Counted from the first letter of the stretch, positions 1-8,303 are shown. The stretch: 37,298 nucleotides of DNA from Deltaproteobacteria bacterium (GCA_013286585.1 JABDFK010000018.1:1-37298), one strand, 5' to 3'. Made by a program: numbers and translations. The notes: a model not told the origin generated them from the sequence alone.

Positions 1-121
1 TGGTCTCTTCATCGAAGGAAATAATAGGCTCATCAGCGCCTTGAGGGCTGTCTTTGTCCAATCGACTCAGGGTGGAGTCGATCAAATCATCCTTGGATTT
101 CTTTTTCTTTTTCGCATCCAT
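1..121 (-). CDS. N-terminal fragment of an unknown protein (runs off the window)
   Basis: An open frame begins with ATG at 121 and continues without a stop to the window edge, giving the first 40 residues. The N-terminus is very basic, with a run of five lysines at residues 4-8, followed by a polar, acidic stretch ending in FDEET. There is no signal peptide or membrane segment in the visible part. No good Shine-Dalgarno precedes the ATG. It lies on the same strand as, and downstream of, the PfkB kinase gene, 56 bp after that gene's stop, so it may share its transcript. I do not recognise the family; the visible part is too short and low in complexity. Confidence 0.55.
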   Translation of the reverse strand, partial: MDAKKKKKSKDDLIDSTLSRLDKDSPQGADEPIISFDEET

Positions 122-177
122 TCAGAGTAAGTATCGGAAAACTCGCTGAATTTCTTGAGTCGTCTTTCAAATAATTC

Positions 178-1086
178 TCAGATCGATATAACCTTGTGAT
201 ACTGGCCAGTGCGGGTCTCTAATGCTGCTAAATTCACCTTGGCCAGCGCATTCACACTAAAGTCCTGGATGGTGAAAGAGGCCAAAATCGATCCGCGGAT
301 GCACGCCGCCTTAAGATCTGCGACCGTGGGCGCGCGACCTAGACTGGCCAGGTGTCCGAAGAAACCTCCCGCAAAAGTGTCACCAGCCCCCGTAGGATCA
401 ATGACGTGATCGATGGGGAACGCCGGTAAGATAAAAAATCCCTGCTCTTTGGTGTACATGGAAAAACCATACTCACCGCGCTTCACGACGATGGCTTTGG
501 GTCCCATATCTGTCACTTTTTTTGCCGCTTCGATGCCGTTCGCAGCACCCGTCAACATCATAGCTTCACCTTCGTTGATCAGAACCACGTCGACTTTCTT
601 CAACACAGCTTTGAGGTCAGCAAGCTTTGAGCTGATCCAAAAATTCATCGTGTCCATTCCAACGAAAAGAGGATTGTGACATTGGCTCAAAACCTTCAAC
701 TGCAGATCCGGAGAGATATTGGCCAAGAAGACAAATTTCGAATCCCGATAGTGCTCTGGCAACATTGGATTGAAATGCTCGAACACATTCAATTCAGTTT
801 TTTTGGTGATGGCTTGGTTCATGTCACCTTCGTAAGAGCCTTCCCAATGAAAAGTTTTACCTTTGACCACAGACATTCCCGCCGTGTCCACTTTGCGTGA
901 TTTTAAAAGCTCTATGTCTTTTGCGGCGTAGTCTTCGCCAACCACTCCCACCACTCGCACAGGTGCTAGCAAACTAGCAGCTAAAGAAAAATAATTGGCA
1001 GAGCCTCCAAGGGCGTGGTCCGCTTTTCCAGATGGTGTTTGAATGCTATCGTAAGCTAAGCTCCCGACGACGAGAATTTCTGACAC
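178..1086 (-). CDS. PfkB-family carbohydrate/nucleoside kinase
   Basis: A cytoplasmic PfkB/ribokinase-family kinase of 302 residues that should transfer phosphate from ATP to a sugar or nucleoside hydroxyl. The N-terminal substrate side carries GGSANYFSLAA (about 27-37). The C-terminal signature DPTGAGDTFAGG (230-241) gives the anion hole and catalytic Asp236. I chose the GTG at 1086 because a perfect GGAGGAG (complement of 1093-1099) sits 6 nt upstream; the longer frame to 1143 reads back through this site. The start overlaps the 3' end of rlmN by 41 bp, so the two are probably cotranscribed and coupled. The substrate cannot be told from sequence. It is distinct from the heptose kinase at 4674-5717, since it lacks the RISPEAPVP motif. 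Confidence 0.88.
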   Translation of the reverse strand: MSEILVVGSLAYDSIQTPSGKADHALGGSANYFSLAASLLAPVRVVGVVGEDYAAKDIELLKSRKVDTAGMSVVKGKTFHWEGSYEGDMNQAITKKTELNVFEHFNPMLPEHYRDSKFVFLANISPDLQLKVLSQCHNPLFVGMDTMNFWISSKLADLKAVLKKVDVVLINEGEAMMLTGAANGIEAAKKVTDMGPKAIVVKRGEYGFSMYTKEQGFFILPAFPIDHVIDPTGAGDTFAGGFFGHLASLGRAPTVADLKAACIRGSILASFTIQDFSVNALAKVNLAALETRTGQYHKVISI

Positions 1087-2173
1087 GTGGTACTCCTCCG
1101 ATTTTGGAATTAGATATATCCATGTTTTTCGGCTTATTTTCAAACTCTGATGTCAGCTGCCCGCACGCAGCAAAAATATCACGGCCCATCGTTCGGCGCA
1201 TTAATACATGGGCGTCGTAGCTCACCAACTCTGCGTGGAATTTTTCGATGGTGGCATCGTCAGGACGCTCAAAGCCCGAGTCCGGATGCTCGTTGAACGG
1301 GATAATATTGATCTTGCACGGGATCCGGCGCACCAGCTGCCAGAGCTTGCGCGCGTGTTCGACCTGATCGGTGAGGCCCTTCAGCAAAACGTATTCGAAC
1401 GTCACCCGGTCGCCGGTTTCATTGGTGTATTTCAAACACTCCTGCAACAGATCACTTAGAGGATATTTTTTGTTGATCGGCATGATTTCAGTTCGGCTGG
1501 CATCATCATATCCATTCAGTGAAACCGCTAAGCGAGTCCGGCTGGCCGTCACCCGCCACATTTCAGGCACCAATCCCGAAGTGGAAACAGTGATTTTGCG
1601 ACGGGAAATATTGCGACCAAAATCGTTGGTCAAAATTTCGATACTGGCAAAAACAGCTTCGCAGTTATCCAGAGGCTCGCCCATGCCCATGAAAACGATG
1701 TTGGAAACGTGCAGGCTCTGCAAGCCGATCACGTCCTCCACCATCATGAACTGCGCCACGATTTCATCGGCGGTCAGCCGGCGTTTCAATTTTTGTTTGC
1801 CGGTGTAGCAGAATTTGCAAGCCATGTTGCAGCCGACCTCGGAAGAAATACAAAGTGTCAGGCGCTCGTCCGAGGGAATCAAAACGGACTCCACAGTCAG
1901 GCCATCGCTCAGGCGAAAAAGAAATTTTTGTGTGCCGTCGATACTTTTCAAATGCTGAGTCATCTCTGGCAATGCGAAGGTCATTTTACGACCAAGCTCG
2001 GCCCGGAAATCCTTGGATAGGTTCAACATCAACTCAGGATCGTTCACGCGCTTTTCGTAGACCCATTTGTAGAGTTGCTGCGCGCGAAATTGTTCCTTGC
2101 CAAGACCCTGGATAAAATCCTTCAGCGCCGGCATCGACAGGGAATAAAAATTGGTTTTTGAGGCCTCGGACAT
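1046..2173 (-). CDS. rlmN: RlmN, dual-specificity 23S rRNA A2503 / tRNA A37 C2-methyltransferase
   Basis: A radical-SAM methyltransferase of 375 residues that installs m2A at 23S rRNA A2503 and at A37 of some tRNAs. The [4Fe-4S]-binding CxxxCxxC is Cys115, Cys119 and Cys122 (CNMACKFC). GMGEPLDN (163-170) is the SAM-binding GGEP-type motif, and Cys337 in AACGQL fits the methyl-carrying cysteine. I set the start at ATG 2173 because the family homology begins there; the frame extends upstream to 2308 but gives unrelated sequence. The last 35 or so residues after CGQL are basic and reach into the next gene's start, a longer tail than usual. No clear Shine-Dalgarno is seen. Two hairpins lie upstream at 2210-2256. 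Confidence 0.95.
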   Translation of the reverse strand: MSEASKTNFYSLSMPALKDFIQGLGKEQFRAQQLYKWVYEKRVNDPELMLNLSKDFRAELGRKMTFALPEMTQHLKSIDGTQKFLFRLSDGLTVESVLIPSDERLTLCISSEVGCNMACKFCYTGKQKLKRRLTADEIVAQFMMVEDVIGLQSLHVSNIVFMGMGEPLDNCEAVFASIEILTNDFGRNISRRKITVSTSGLVPEMWRVTASRTRLAVSLNGYDDASRTEIMPINKKYPLSDLLQECLKYTNETGDRVTFEYVLLKGLTDQVEHARKLWQLVRRIPCKINIIPFNEHPDSGFERPDDATIEKFHAELVSYDAHVLMRRTMGRDIFAACGQLTSEFENKPKNMDISNSKIGGVPRVRNSRRRELSLR

Positions 2174-2209
2174 AGGCTGTGGGTTGTAGCACAGGGTCAC
2201 CGACGGCTC

Positions 2210-2256
2210 TAGCAAAATGAAAAATTTGCTAAGCGGGCCCTGGGGGCACCGCCCGC
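2210..2256 (-). promoter_or_regulatory. Tandem inverted repeats upstream of rlmN
   Basis: Two perfect inverted repeats stand side by side 37-83 nt upstream of the rlmN start. One is GCGGGC (2233-2238) with GCCCGC (2251-2256). The other is TAGCAAA (2210-2216) with TTTGCTA (2225-2231). On the rlmN strand the GC-rich hairpin comes first and is followed by a T-rich loop of the second. They could be an attenuator in the leader, or upstream operator DNA if transcription starts nearer the gene. By eye only. Confidence 0.35.
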
Positions 2257-2362
2257 CGCCAGTCGTCGGCCAAGGCATGGTACTTGCGCTTCGCATATAT
2301 GGGCCCATTTCATTGATCCTACTGGGCTTTTAACGGTCACTGGCTGTCGAGGTTATATACAA

Positions 2363-3877
2363 ATGGCTCGCAAAAAATGTTGTCCGTTTTTAGCTTCGGT
2401 TTTGTTGGCTCTGCTGACACTGATCAAGCCGTGCCTGGGTTGGTCAAATCCCTCCTGTTCCGCAGCCTACCAAAAGCAGGGCGGTGCCGCCGTTGAACTG
2501 GAAATGGGTGTGTCCCAAGCGGTGCTGAGGATCCTCACCACCAGCGATGGCCTTGTGGGCGGACTCTTCCCCGAAGGAGACCTCCCTGGTTTTTATACAC
2601 AGTGGTCCAAACAAAACTATCCAAGAGTTGAACCCGCGAAAGTGGATTGGGATCTTTTGGATGAAGACCTACAGATGCGGCTTTTGGTAGAGGTCTCTAG
2701 AAGAAAGAAGACCGATTTTTTTGAAGATAGAGTCGTACCCAACGTTAAGGTCAGGGATATCATTCATGTCCAATTCGATCAGACCACCGACTTTCTTGGT
2801 CAGCAATATCAGCGCGGAGAATATGACGTGGATGTCTCTCGGTTTTTTCGTCGCGTTGAATACATAAGTCCTGCTTCTGTGGCTAATTTTTCAGGGGTGG
2901 AATTACATCTAAGAAGCTCTGAAATGGATGCGGGCGATCTGGTTCACAGTGCGTGGAACTTCCAGGCCGGAATTGGTGCACCCAAAACTCATTTGCATGA
3001 ACATGTGGTCGAGCCACTCCCCATCGAGGCATTGGAAAAAGCCCCGGAAGAGACCAGCTTGGTCATGACAGAACACTACCGCCGAATCAATCTGCTGGCA
3101 GAATTTGTCTCTGTCTTAAAGCTTCGTCGTATTTCGGCCAACAAAAGATTTTCATGGTCTAGACTTTCCACGCTTCACTTCTTTGACTCCATCAATCCCA
3201 ATTTTTTGAGTGGAATTTATAGATATTTTGCTGGCGAATGGAAATACAAAAAGTTGGGCGACCTATTTAAAATGGGCTGGGTGGGCTTTCGCGGTTCCGA
3301 TGCCTACGACCAGCCCAACCTCTATGGCTATGAATATCGCTCTATTTCAGACTCTAGCAGTTTGCCATTGCGTAAAAAGATCCTTTCCAATCTTCAAAAA
3401 GGAATGCGATCACAAGAATACGGATTGTCCTCCCCATCGATGCTCGATTGGGTGCGCTCCAAGGGAGTCAACATCAGGGATGAAAATGCGGTCAGCGCGC
3501 TTTGGGAGTCGACCTGGTACAAGCAATCCTACACGACTCTGCTGAAACGTCTACCGGCCTACCTTCGACCCATTCTTGGCGGACCAGTGCGAAGTTTTCT
3601 GAAAGTTGCCAGCTTAAGATTCAGTTGGATGGGAAACGAGGCCACGAAAATGTTGCTGTACGACTGGAGCACAGATCCATTGTTTCACGCAGATCCGATC
3701 GCGCAGAAAAAACTGATCGAAGAGCAACAACGAGCTTTGAACAGATACTTCAAAAATGGCGAAGCTCTCAATGTCGTTTTAAAAGACTTTGTCTGGTCCT
3801 CTGGCTTGCTCGAAAGGGTCGCCCAGACATTTGGGCTGGAAAAATCGGACTTTGATGCGTTGGAAATCACGCCTTGA
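2363..3877 (+). CDS. Exported protein of unknown function (504 aa)
   Basis: A 504-residue protein with a clear N-terminal signal peptide: basic MARKK, a hydrophobic core at about 8-22, and likely cleavage near residue 26-28. The mature part is mixed alpha/beta and rich in aromatic residues, with no motif I recognise; THLHEHVVEPLP at about 210-221 is His-rich but isolated. The start has two possible contexts. A GAGG at 2349-2352 could act as a long-spaced Shine-Dalgarno. A TTAACG (2330-2335) N17 TTATAT (2353-2358) promoter would put the transcript start almost at the ATG. It is divergent from rlmN. Export to the periplasm or outer membrane is the only functional statement I can support. Confidence 0.8.
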   Translation: MARKKCCPFLASVLLALLTLIKPCLGWSNPSCSAAYQKQGGAAVELEMGVSQAVLRILTTSDGLVGGLFPEGDLPGFYTQWSKQNYPRVEPAKVDWDLLDEDLQMRLLVEVSRRKKTDFFEDRVVPNVKVRDIIHVQFDQTTDFLGQQYQRGEYDVDVSRFFRRVEYISPASVANFSGVELHLRSSEMDAGDLVHSAWNFQAGIGAPKTHLHEHVVEPLPIEALEKAPEETSLVMTEHYRRINLLAEFVSVLKLRRISANKRFSWSRLSTLHFFDSINPNFLSGIYRYFAGEWKYKKLGDLFKMGWVGFRGSDAYDQPNLYGYEYRSISDSSSLPLRKKILSNLQKGMRSQEYGLSSPSMLDWVRSKGVNIRDENAVSALWESTWYKQSYTTLLKRLPAYLRPILGGPVRSFLKVASLRFSWMGNEATKMLLYDWSTDPLFHADPIAQKKLIEEQQRALNRYFKNGEALNVVLKDFVWSSGLLERVAQTFGLEKSDFDALEITP

Positions 3878-3930
3878 ACCATTGAAAGCAGCCTGCAGCC
3901 CGGAGTAGATGACACCTTTGGTCCGTATAA

Positions 3931-3953
3931 ATCGTACTATTTTATAGTACGAT
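3931..3953 (+). promoter_or_regulatory. Palindromic operator in front of the winged-helix regulator gene
   Basis: ATCGTACTAT (3931-3940), a TTT centre and ATAGTACGAT (3944-3953) form a perfect 10-bp inverted repeat that ends 6 nt before the ATG at 3960. A weak -35 (TTGGTC, 3918-3923) and an AT-rich -10 candidate at 3941-3946 put the palindrome over the core promoter. This is the expected place for an autorepressor site. Binding by the adjacent regulator is inferred. Confidence 0.6.
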
Positions 3954-3959
3954 ATAAAA

Positions 3960-4289
3960 ATGCTTGAAAGTCTTGTCGGAAACAATACGGCTGAAAAAGT
4001 TCTACTCTATATCGCGAACTATGGAGATGGATACACATCAGGCATCGCGCAGACATTTGGCCTACCTAAAACACAGGTGCGAAATCAGCTGATAAAACTA
4101 GAAGCCGGGGGAGTACTTGTTGGTCGAACGGTTGGCAATATGAGAATATTTCAACTGAATCCCCGTTGCCTATATAAAAAGGAGCTCGAGGCTCTGTTGG
4201 AAAAAGTTCTGTCACTAGTGCCCAATAAGGATAAAGAGAAATACTATCGACAGCGTCGGCGTCCGCGACGAACAGGTAAAGAGCTGTGA
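3960..4289 (+). CDS. Winged-helix transcriptional regulator of an HTH-nucleotidyltransferase pair
   Basis: A 109-residue DNA-binding protein. Residues about 10-65 form an ArsR/MarR-like winged helix: helix-turn-helix around IAQTFGLPKTQVRNQLIKLE, then a beta-wing with VGRTVGNMRIFQLN. The C-terminal 25 residues are strongly basic. Genes of this type are commonly paired with a small MNT/AbiEii-like nucleotidyltransferase, and one follows here, though broken. The stop overlaps the GTG of the next frame (GTGA, 4286-4289), implying translational coupling. A perfect palindrome directly upstream suggests autoregulation. There is no Shine-Dalgarno. The regulator itself is intact although its partner is not. 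Confidence 0.78.
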   Translation: MLESLVGNNTAEKVLLYIANYGDGYTSGIAQTFGLPKTQVRNQLIKLEAGGVLVGRTVGNMRIFQLNPRCLYKKELEALLEKVLSLVPNKDKEKYYRQRRRPRRTGKEL

Positions 4290-4629
4290 AGATCCATAGA
4301 AATATGTCGCTAAAAGAATTTGCGCTGGCCGTTGCGCAAGCACTTAAGGAAAAGAACATAGACGTTGTTCTTACGGGCGGGGCTGTCGTTTCAATTTATT
4401 CAGAAAATAAATACCAATCTAAAGATCTCGATTTTTTGAGCGTCACCGATCATCAAACTATTAAGAAGGCCATGCATGATTTGGGATTTAAAAATTTGGG
4501 CAAGGACTTCTGGTAGCAACAGCACATCCAATAAAAATTACGGCCGTCCAGAAATGGTCTAAGAATGAGGGTATGGAGGATCGCTTCCAAATTTTTCTTA
4601 AAGCTCTTAAAGACGCTGGGAAAGAGTAG
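4286..4629 (+). pseudogene. Nucleotidyltransferase (MNT/AbiEii-like) with an internal deletion
   Basis: The frame starts at GTG 4286 and stops at 4516, giving 76 residues with the nucleotidyltransferase-like core LTGGAVVSIYSENKYQSKDL followed by DFLS (GG motif and a DxD-like acidic pair). It ends abruptly at GKDFW. Directly after the break, another frame from 4513 to the TAG at 4627-4629 encodes KITAVQKWSKNEGMEDRFQI and a short tail. This matches the C-terminal helix typical of the same family. The middle of the protein, perhaps 60-70 residues, is missing and the ends are joined out of frame. The gene is therefore very probably dead, although the N-terminal fragment could still be translated. 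The family call is from memory of the HTH-plus-nucleotidyltransferase pairing, not from a search. Confidence 0.7.
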
Positions 4630-4673
4630 CCAGCTGACAACCGCAAGGGCCATCGATTTTTTCCACATTTGGG

Positions 4674-5717
4674 TTAGCTGGGATCAAGAATATATTCTCT
4701 GAGTTCGTCCGTCGAGCAAGGCACGCAGCCCACATGCCCGACGACAACGCCCGCAGCGAAATTCGCCAGCATACAGGATTCAGTCAGAGTCAGTCCCGCA
4801 GCCAAAGACAGCGCCAAAGTCGCGATCACAGTATCGCCTGCTCCTGTCACGTCAAAGACCTGTCGGGCGTAAGTAGGTACCTGCAATACTTTTTGGTCGG
4901 AAAAAATAATCATTCCGTCTTTACCACGAGTGATCACCAATTCGCGAGCACCGGTTTGCTTTTGCAAAGCCTGGGCAATGTCAAAAACCTGATTGGGTCG
5001 CGCTTTCAATTCTTCGTCGCTGATTCCGGACAAGGCCATGGCTTCGTCGAAGTTGGGTTTCAACAAATCGATGCCACTGTAGAAATCACCACGGTTGGTT
5101 TTGTGTGGATCGACCAAGATTTTCTTGCCGTGTTTTTTCGCTAAAGCCACCAGCTCTTTCACTAGGGAATCGCTGATCACGCCTTTGGCGTAATCTTCGA
5201 CGATCACGGCTTCGACCTCAGTGATCACTTTTTTGATCGAGTCCAACACTCGCGCTTCTGTTTCTGGCGACAAGTATTTTCGCAATTCGTAGTCGAAACG
5301 CACTAAGTGATGATGCTTGGCCATCACCCGAACTTTGCGGGTCGTGGGCCTGGTCGGATCCACCACCAGGTGCTGAGCGCTGACGTTGGTCGTTTTAAAC
5401 AGCTGCGTGAGATGTTCGGCACCCGTGTCTTTACCGACCACAGAAACCAAAATCGGAATTCCACCCAATGAGCTCACGTTCTGGGCCACATTCCCGGCCA
5501 GACCCAAGCGCAAATCCTCTTGCAACACATCTAAAACCGGAACCGGAGCTTCAGGGCTGATGCGTCTCACATCGCCCATGATATATTCATCCAGACCGAC
5601 ATCGCCGACGATGAGAATTTTTCTGCCCACTAATTTGGGCAAATAACCCAGTAATTTTTCCTTGAGTTTTTGGTCGATTTGAACGACTTGGATTTCTTTT
5701 GAGTGCGCATTTGACAT
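4674..5717 (-). CDS. hldA: D-glycero-beta-D-manno-heptose-7-phosphate kinase
   Basis: A 347-residue PfkB-family kinase that makes heptose-1,7-bisphosphate in the ADP-heptose pathway for LPS inner core. Diagnostic features are GDVGLDEYIMGDVRRISPEA (38-57), the HldE/RfaE1 hallmark, and TGAGDT (291-296) with catalytic Asp295. It contains only the kinase domain, with no C-terminal nucleotidyltransferase, so a separate HldC would be needed elsewhere. The ATG at 5717 has no Shine-Dalgarno. A minus-strand promoter TTGACA (5752-5747) N17 GATGAT (5729-5724) ends 6 nt before the ATG, predicting a leaderless transcript. The AlkB-like gene starts 26 nt away on the other strand. Confidence 0.92.
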   Translation of the reverse strand: MSNAHSKEIQVVQIDQKLKEKLLGYLPKLVGRKILIVGDVGLDEYIMGDVRRISPEAPVPVLDVLQEDLRLGLAGNVAQNVSSLGGIPILVSVVGKDTGAEHLTQLFKTTNVSAQHLVVDPTRPTTRKVRVMAKHHHLVRFDYELRKYLSPETEARVLDSIKKVITEVEAVIVEDYAKGVISDSLVKELVALAKKHGKKILVDPHKTNRGDFYSGIDLLKPNFDEAMALSGISDEELKARPNQVFDIAQALQKQTGARELVITRGKDGMIIFSDQKVLQVPTYARQVFDVTGAGDTVIATLALSLAAGLTLTESCMLANFAAGVVVGHVGCVPCSTDELREYILDPS

Positions 5718-5752
5718 TGTAAAATCATCGCCTATAAATGCGATGGTGTCAA
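5711..5752. promoter_or_regulatory. Interlocked divergent sigma70 promoters of hldA and the AlkB-like gene
   Basis: Plus strand: TTGACA (5711-5716), 16 nt, TATAAA (5733-5738), then 4 nt to the ATG at 5743. Minus strand: TTGACA (5752-5747), 17 nt, GATGAT (5729-5724), then 6 nt to the ATG at 5717. Each -35 box lies in the first codons of the other gene, and the two -10 boxes are almost adjacent. Both genes lack a Shine-Dalgarno. The boxes are seen directly; transcription start points are inferred. Confidence 0.72.
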
Positions 5753-6585
5753 AACATGGTGCTTCGTACGGATCAGGACTGCATTATATTCCCGGCTTCA
5801 TTCAGCCGCAGCAAAAGGCCGAGATCTTTACCTATCTAGAATCACTTTTCCCCATCTGGGAGAAACGCTTTTCAGCTCACAATCCGCCACCTCCGGGGCA
5901 AAACCAGCGGGAACTTCTGCGCCCGACTTACTGGCTGGGCAATTGGCAATTCGCTTGCTTGGGATATTATCATCCACCCAAGGGACTATTGAACCGTTGT
6001 GTTGCCGCAGAGAAATACCCGCCGGCACTGGCCCAGGCCGTACAAAAAATCGAACAGTTCGTGCATGCGCGCTTTGCTCCGAAAGATATTCCCAAGGGTT
6101 GGCATTTGAACACCTGTCTTATCAATTTTTACGGCTGTCGCATCGAGAACGGTAAAAAAATCGATTCCGGCCGGGTCGGAGAGCACAAGGATTTCGAGCC
6201 CGGCCCCATTGGCTCGATCTCGTTCGGTGATCGCGCGCTCATTCAGTTTGTACGCAGTGCTCATAAAAAAGCGCCCAGTCAGGTGATGCAACAGCAGTGG
6301 TTAGAGGACTGCTCGCTGCAGGTATTCGGGGGAGAACGTTACAAATCCCAACTTTTTCACCGCGTGCAACGGGTAGAGAAAAAGATGAAAACCAGCTATC
6401 CGTTTCACACTCAGCGCTACGAGACCCGAAGGGTGAATTTCACCTTCCGCTACGTGCCTGACGAGCACATCACAGAGCTTCGGCAGCTGCCGAAGCCATT
6501 GTTTTCGGACATAGAAAACTATGTCAAAGAGCTCTCCGAGCACTCGCCGTTTTGGAAAAATGAATTGGAAAAACTTCAGCGCTAA
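5743..6585 (+). CDS. AlkB-like 2-oxoglutarate/Fe(II) dioxygenase
   Basis: A 280-residue member of the AlkB superfamily, which oxidatively demethylates alkylated nucleic-acid bases or protein side chains using Fe(II) and 2-oxoglutarate. The iron triad appears as His148-x-Asp150 (EHKDFEPGP) and His206 (LFHRV). The 2-oxoglutarate signature RxxxxxR is Arg230 and Arg236. It is longer than E. coli AlkB (about 216 residues) and carries an N-terminal extension of about 120 residues before the core, so substrate preference is open. The start has no Shine-Dalgarno but a strong promoter 4 nt upstream. The stop overlaps the convergent hydrolase gene by 4 nt. Confidence 0.85.
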   Translation: MVSKHGASYGSGLHYIPGFIQPQQKAEIFTYLESLFPIWEKRFSAHNPPPPGQNQRELLRPTYWLGNWQFACLGYYHPPKGLLNRCVAAEKYPPALAQAVQKIEQFVHARFAPKDIPKGWHLNTCLINFYGCRIENGKKIDSGRVGEHKDFEPGPIGSISFGDRALIQFVRSAHKKAPSQVMQQQWLEDCSLQVFGGERYKSQLFHRVQRVEKKMKTSYPFHTQRYETRRVNFTFRYVPDEHITELRQLPKPLFSDIENYVKELSEHSPFWKNELEKLQR

Positions 6586-8303
6586 CGATACCACGACAGT
6601 ACCAACTGCGGTGGTTGCTGCGCGTTTTCACTGAGCTCAAAGCGCAGGTTCTGCGCTAGCCAGCGCTCGATCATGGGTCTAGATACGGTAAAATCAGAGT
6701 CGGCGTAACCCATGTCCTTGAACGAAAATCCAATACTTTTGATCACCAAAGGCTGATCCGACAGTTCTAGGTTCAAATAAAATTCCGCGGGGCTGCGCCC
6801 CTCTTGAATCTCGTACTTCGGGGGAAAAGTCTTGGCTTTCATTCCCACGACTTCTTCCCGGGAAAGCTGCACCGGTCGGGACATTTTCTCTGGAATAAAA
6901 TTTGCCTCCCGCAGGAAAAAAGCCTGGGTGATGCTGGCCAGCGGGCGCCACTGATAAACTCCTGGTAGGCCGCAATGCACTCCTGCTTTGAAGGAAACGA
7001 CTTTCAACTGGCTGTTGCCGACATCCATATAATGGTTCAGCAAGCGCTGAGAATTCAGCGCAAATGGCACGATTGGATCTAGCTCTGTCGCTAGAATCAA
7101 TACTGGTGTCTGCACGTCATGATAATATTCCCAAAACAAATTTTCCGACCAAAACTTGTGAAGGTCCTCTTTCATTTTGGCCTTCAACGGCAGACTTTCA
7201 TCGTAAGCTGCAGGTCCTAAATAATTTTGATCCACATGGTCCACCACACTCTGAAAAAAATGGTCGGGATCAATTTCCGGAATCACTTGCTCGACACCGC
7301 GAAGGCGATGACTCATCCAATAGTTAAAGACCTTGGATTGGGGACCTTGCGACAGATGAAAATCCAAGGTTTCGCGAAAATTGATCAGTGGACAGTAGGC
7401 CAAAAGGCTTTGAATCACCGGATGCGGTTTCTTAGTGGCGGCCAGATCTTTTTTCGCCTGCCAGTCACTGAGCAACGACGCAAAGAGTGCTCCGTGCCCA
7501 CCCATGCTGAAGGCCATCATATGAATACTCTCGATGATATTGGACAAAGGCTCACTCGGGTCTTGAAGCTTTTTTGCGATCAGAAAATCTTGAATGCCCT
7601 CTTCGAAGCCTCCGATGCTGATTTTCTTATTTCGGAAGACATATTCATTTCCGCTGTTGCTCTCTAAAATCAAGACGTTGAAGGGGGATTGCTCAAACAG
7701 CTGCAAGAACATGAATCTTTCGGGCGCAAATTTGGTGACGTCCGCGAAAATTCCCAGCCTTAGGATGATCAGCGGCCGCTTGGTGCCGTCACCCTTCAGA
7801 GCCAAAAACCCCTTCACCCGATTGCCATTGGGCAAATGAAAAAGCACGTACCTGCCATAGGGGTAGGTTTTCTGATTCCACTTGATCATCATGGCAAAAT
7901 AACCAGAAAACAGCGAAGAAACCCAATCCGACCGCATTTGATCGTCACAGCGTTGAACGTATCGACCAACAGATTCCATGATCGACGTCGATCCGTCCGT
8001 CAAGCCAGCGAGCGAACTACGCTGGCGATTTTCATCCAGCCATTTGAGCGAATTGCATTCAGGACTTGTGGCCTCTTCATTGGGGTTGGGGTTGTACTTC
8101 AGAAAATCCATCAGAAGGACTCGGGACCAAACGGGATACACCGGTCTTTCCTCGTTGAAATATTCAGAGCCCGGCTTCACTATTTCCATGAAGGCAGTAT
8201 TGAACTGATCAAAATTTTGGCTAGAAATATTCGCAGCAAGGGCGCAAGAGCCCAACGTCCAGCTGACCAACATTGCTAGAGTGGTGATTTTCCAATGTCG
8301 CAT
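6582..8303 (-). CDS. Exported alpha/beta-hydrolase-fold protein, possible lipoprotein
   Basis: A 573-residue protein with a signal sequence (hydrophobic at about 6-20). LGSC at 17-20 fits a lipobox with Cys20 as the lipidated residue, but ALA-A at 21-24 would also suit signal peptidase I. The alpha/beta-hydrolase elements are AFSMGGHGA with nucleophile Ser266, ATELDPIVPF with Asp409, and GVHCG with His443. The substrate is unknown; the fold covers esterases, lipases and peptidases. The chosen ATG (8303) lies 6 nt after TATGTT (8315-8310), which with TTGACA (8339-8334) and 18-nt spacing makes a promoter for a leaderless message. Longer in-frame sequence upstream to 8375 is not supported. Confidence 0.82.
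   Translation of the reverse strand: MRHWKITTLAMLVSWTLGSCALAANISSQNFDQFNTAFMEIVKPGSEYFNEERPVYPVWSRVLLMDFLKYNPNPNEEATSPECNSLKWLDENRQRSSLAGLTDGSTSIMESVGRYVQRCDDQMRSDWVSSLFSGYFAMMIKWNQKTYPYGRYVLFHLPNGNRVKGFLALKGDGTKRPLIILRLGIFADVTKFAPERFMFLQLFEQSPFNVLILESNSGNEYVFRNKKISIGGFEEGIQDFLIAKKLQDPSEPLSNIIESIHMMAFSMGGHGALFASLLSDWQAKKDLAATKKPHPVIQSLLAYCPLINFRETLDFHLSQGPQSKVFNYWMSHRLRGVEQVIPEIDPDHFFQSVVDHVDQNYLGPAAYDESLPLKAKMKEDLHKFWSENLFWEYYHDVQTPVLILATELDPIVPFALNSQRLLNHYMDVGNSQLKVVSFKAGVHCGLPGVYQWRPLASITQAFFLREANFIPEKMSRPVQLSREEVVGMKAKTFPPKYEIQEGRSPAEFYLNLELSDQPLVIKSIGFSFKDMGYADSDFTVSRPMIERWLAQNLRFELSENAQQPPQLVLSWYR

Noticed and set aside
1087..1143. Longer N-terminus for the PfkB kinase
   Set aside because: The perfect GGAGGAG lies inside this extension and points to GTG 1086.
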